Assembly: GCA_021413885.1 (NCBI GenBank) | Contig: JAIOPM010000005.1 | Coordinates: 62,001 to 126,000, forward strand | Reading direction: 5' to 3' | DNA from: Planctomycetota bacterium | GTDB lineage: Bacteria > Planctomycetota > UBA1135 > GCA-002686595 | DNA: 64,000 bases | Shown: piece by piece, positions 63,386 to 64,000 of the stretch | Numbering within the stretch: the first letter of the stretch is position 1 | Layout of the letters: each line of letters opens with the position of its first letter | Position numbers and translations under genes: made by a program | Notes under the pieces: model-generated | Database searches by the model: none | Seen by the model: only the letters and a program-made list of their open reading frames with translations | Told to the model about the DNA's origin: nothing

Positions 63386-64000
63386 TCAGGTCGGTTCGCG
63401 CACGACGACCGAAGCGCCGAACTCGTTCTCGCGGGCGCCACCCTCGTCGAGGATCGCGATCACGTCGAGTTCGAGGCACTCGCACGGCACGCCGAGCAGC
63501 TCGGCCAGCGACGGCCGCGTCGAACCGTTCTCGCCGCTCACCGCTTCCTTGACGTACGTGCCGTGCTCGGTGCGCAGCAGGACGTCGTACGCGAGGTCGC
63601 CGGTCTTCTCGATCGACAGGACTTCGATCCAACGCTCGCGATCGAGGTCGGCGCGGCGATGCGCGACGCGTTCCGGCGTGTGTTGGATGATCTGGAGCCG
63701 CCGACCGACCAGCGCCGCGACCTTCGCCGGTTCGAGCTCGCGCTCGACCTTGACGGCGGCGCGGTATTCCTTCGCGTGCTTCTCTTCCTTGACGACGCGC
63801 ACGCGCGACTTCTCGGTCCAGTGCAGGCCGTGGACTTCGAGGCGACCGGCGTTGCGGCGGTTGATCTCGGCTTCGGCGGCGGCGAGGTCGACCTCAAACA
63901 CCTTCGGCGCGACCATCTCCATCACGAACGGCCGGCCGGTGCCGAGCATGCGCACGTTGACGTCCTCGCGGCCCGCGCCGTGGAACTTGTTCTTGCGCGT
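63386..64000 (-). CDS. pus10: tRNA pseudouridine synthase Pus10, C-terminal part (runs off the window)
   Basis: 204 codons up to the window edge. The catalytic region reads HGAGREDVNVRMLGTGRPF (DVDVRMLG in most archaeal proteins, so one Asp is Asn here). It is followed by EKSRVRVVKEEKHAKEYRA, QIIQHTPERVAHRRADLDRE, GTYVKEAVSGENGSTRPSLA and LDVIAIL, all in the order of Pus10. Pus10 makes pseudouridine at positions 54 and/or 55 of tRNA and is known mainly from archaea and eukaryotes. The N-terminal THUMP-like half lies outside the window. A palindrome follows five bases after the stop. Confidence 0.88.
   Translation of the reverse strand, partial: TRKNKFHGAGREDVNVRMLGTGRPFVMEMVAPKVFEVDLAAAEAEINRRNAGRLEVHGLHWTEKSRVRVVKEEKHAKEYRAAVKVERELEPAKVAALVGRRLQIIQHTPERVAHRRADLDRERWIEVLSIEKTGDLAYDVLLRTEHGTYVKEAVSGENGSTRPSLAELLGVPCECLELDVIAILDEGGARENEFGASVVVREPT

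Overview
The window is about 70% GC, with tightly packed genes and many start/stop overlaps of 1 to 4 bases. Gene content points to a Gram-negative-type bacterium with an outer membrane, most likely a deep-branching planctomycete. That assignment is inference. It rests on an Hc1-like (chlamydial/planctomycete) mini-histone, a Hanks kinase with membrane helix and TPRs beside an ECF sigma factor, a NfeD/flotillin operon, futalosine-pathway menaquinone genes, LPS-type genes (heptosyltransferase, Kdo-kinase-like), and several large secreted proteins that share one C-terminal module.

Layout. 1-3737: end of an ABC ATPase, FtsX-type permease and AttH/CrtC-like lipocalin. 3692-6836 (minus): M28 peptidase and UMF1-type transporter. 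6959-8874: MqnB, then MqnD fused to a DUF952-like domain. 8947-13753 (minus): mini-histone, then a membrane-domain operon (long NfeD, short NfeD, FloA, a hexapeptide-repeat protein, an EVE-domain protein). 13773-17399 (minus): two tandem GNAT-like paralogs, tRNA-Sec (selC) and a degenerate GDPD-like protein. 17454-18113: small export protein.

18157-25062 (minus) is a selenium region: selA, a three-gene ABC exporter, an SGNH hydrolase and selD, all in one direction with short gaps. selD carries an in-frame UGA at the catalytic position, so SelD itself should be a selenoprotein. With selC nearby, three of the four core bacterial Sec genes lie in about 9.3 kb; selB is not in the window.

25173-31620 (minus): secreted subtilase and Ser/Thr kinase, divergent from an ECF sigma gene. 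32368-38642: RecJ, patatin, DnaQ-like exonuclease and DNA polymerase I. 38646-42106: WaaP-like kinase, GT9 heptosyltransferase, and a KptA-type RNA 2'-phosphotransferase with a disordered Arg/Asp/Gly/Pro tail of about 310 residues. 42107-43090 is mostly non-coding. 43091-48354: a second M28 peptidase, rhodanese, AP-superfamily phosphodiesterase and a carboxypeptidase-regulatory-like protein. 48351-54353: MATE exporter, FabA/Z-like dehydratase, sulfatase-like protein with Thr at the nucleophile site, and a propeller/HTTM membrane pair. 54360-63171 (minus): secreted propeller/BNR proteins with the shared C-terminal module, and an AlgX/MBOAT acetylation pair whose MBOAT gene is broken. 63386-64000: end of an archaeal/eukaryal-type Pus10.

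The most unusual items are the UGA-containing selD; two copies of a ~105-bp near-perfect palindrome, each placed just after a stop codon; the shared C-terminal module on four secreted proteins; the KptA disordered tail; the MqnD-DUF952 fusion; and a bacterial Pus10.
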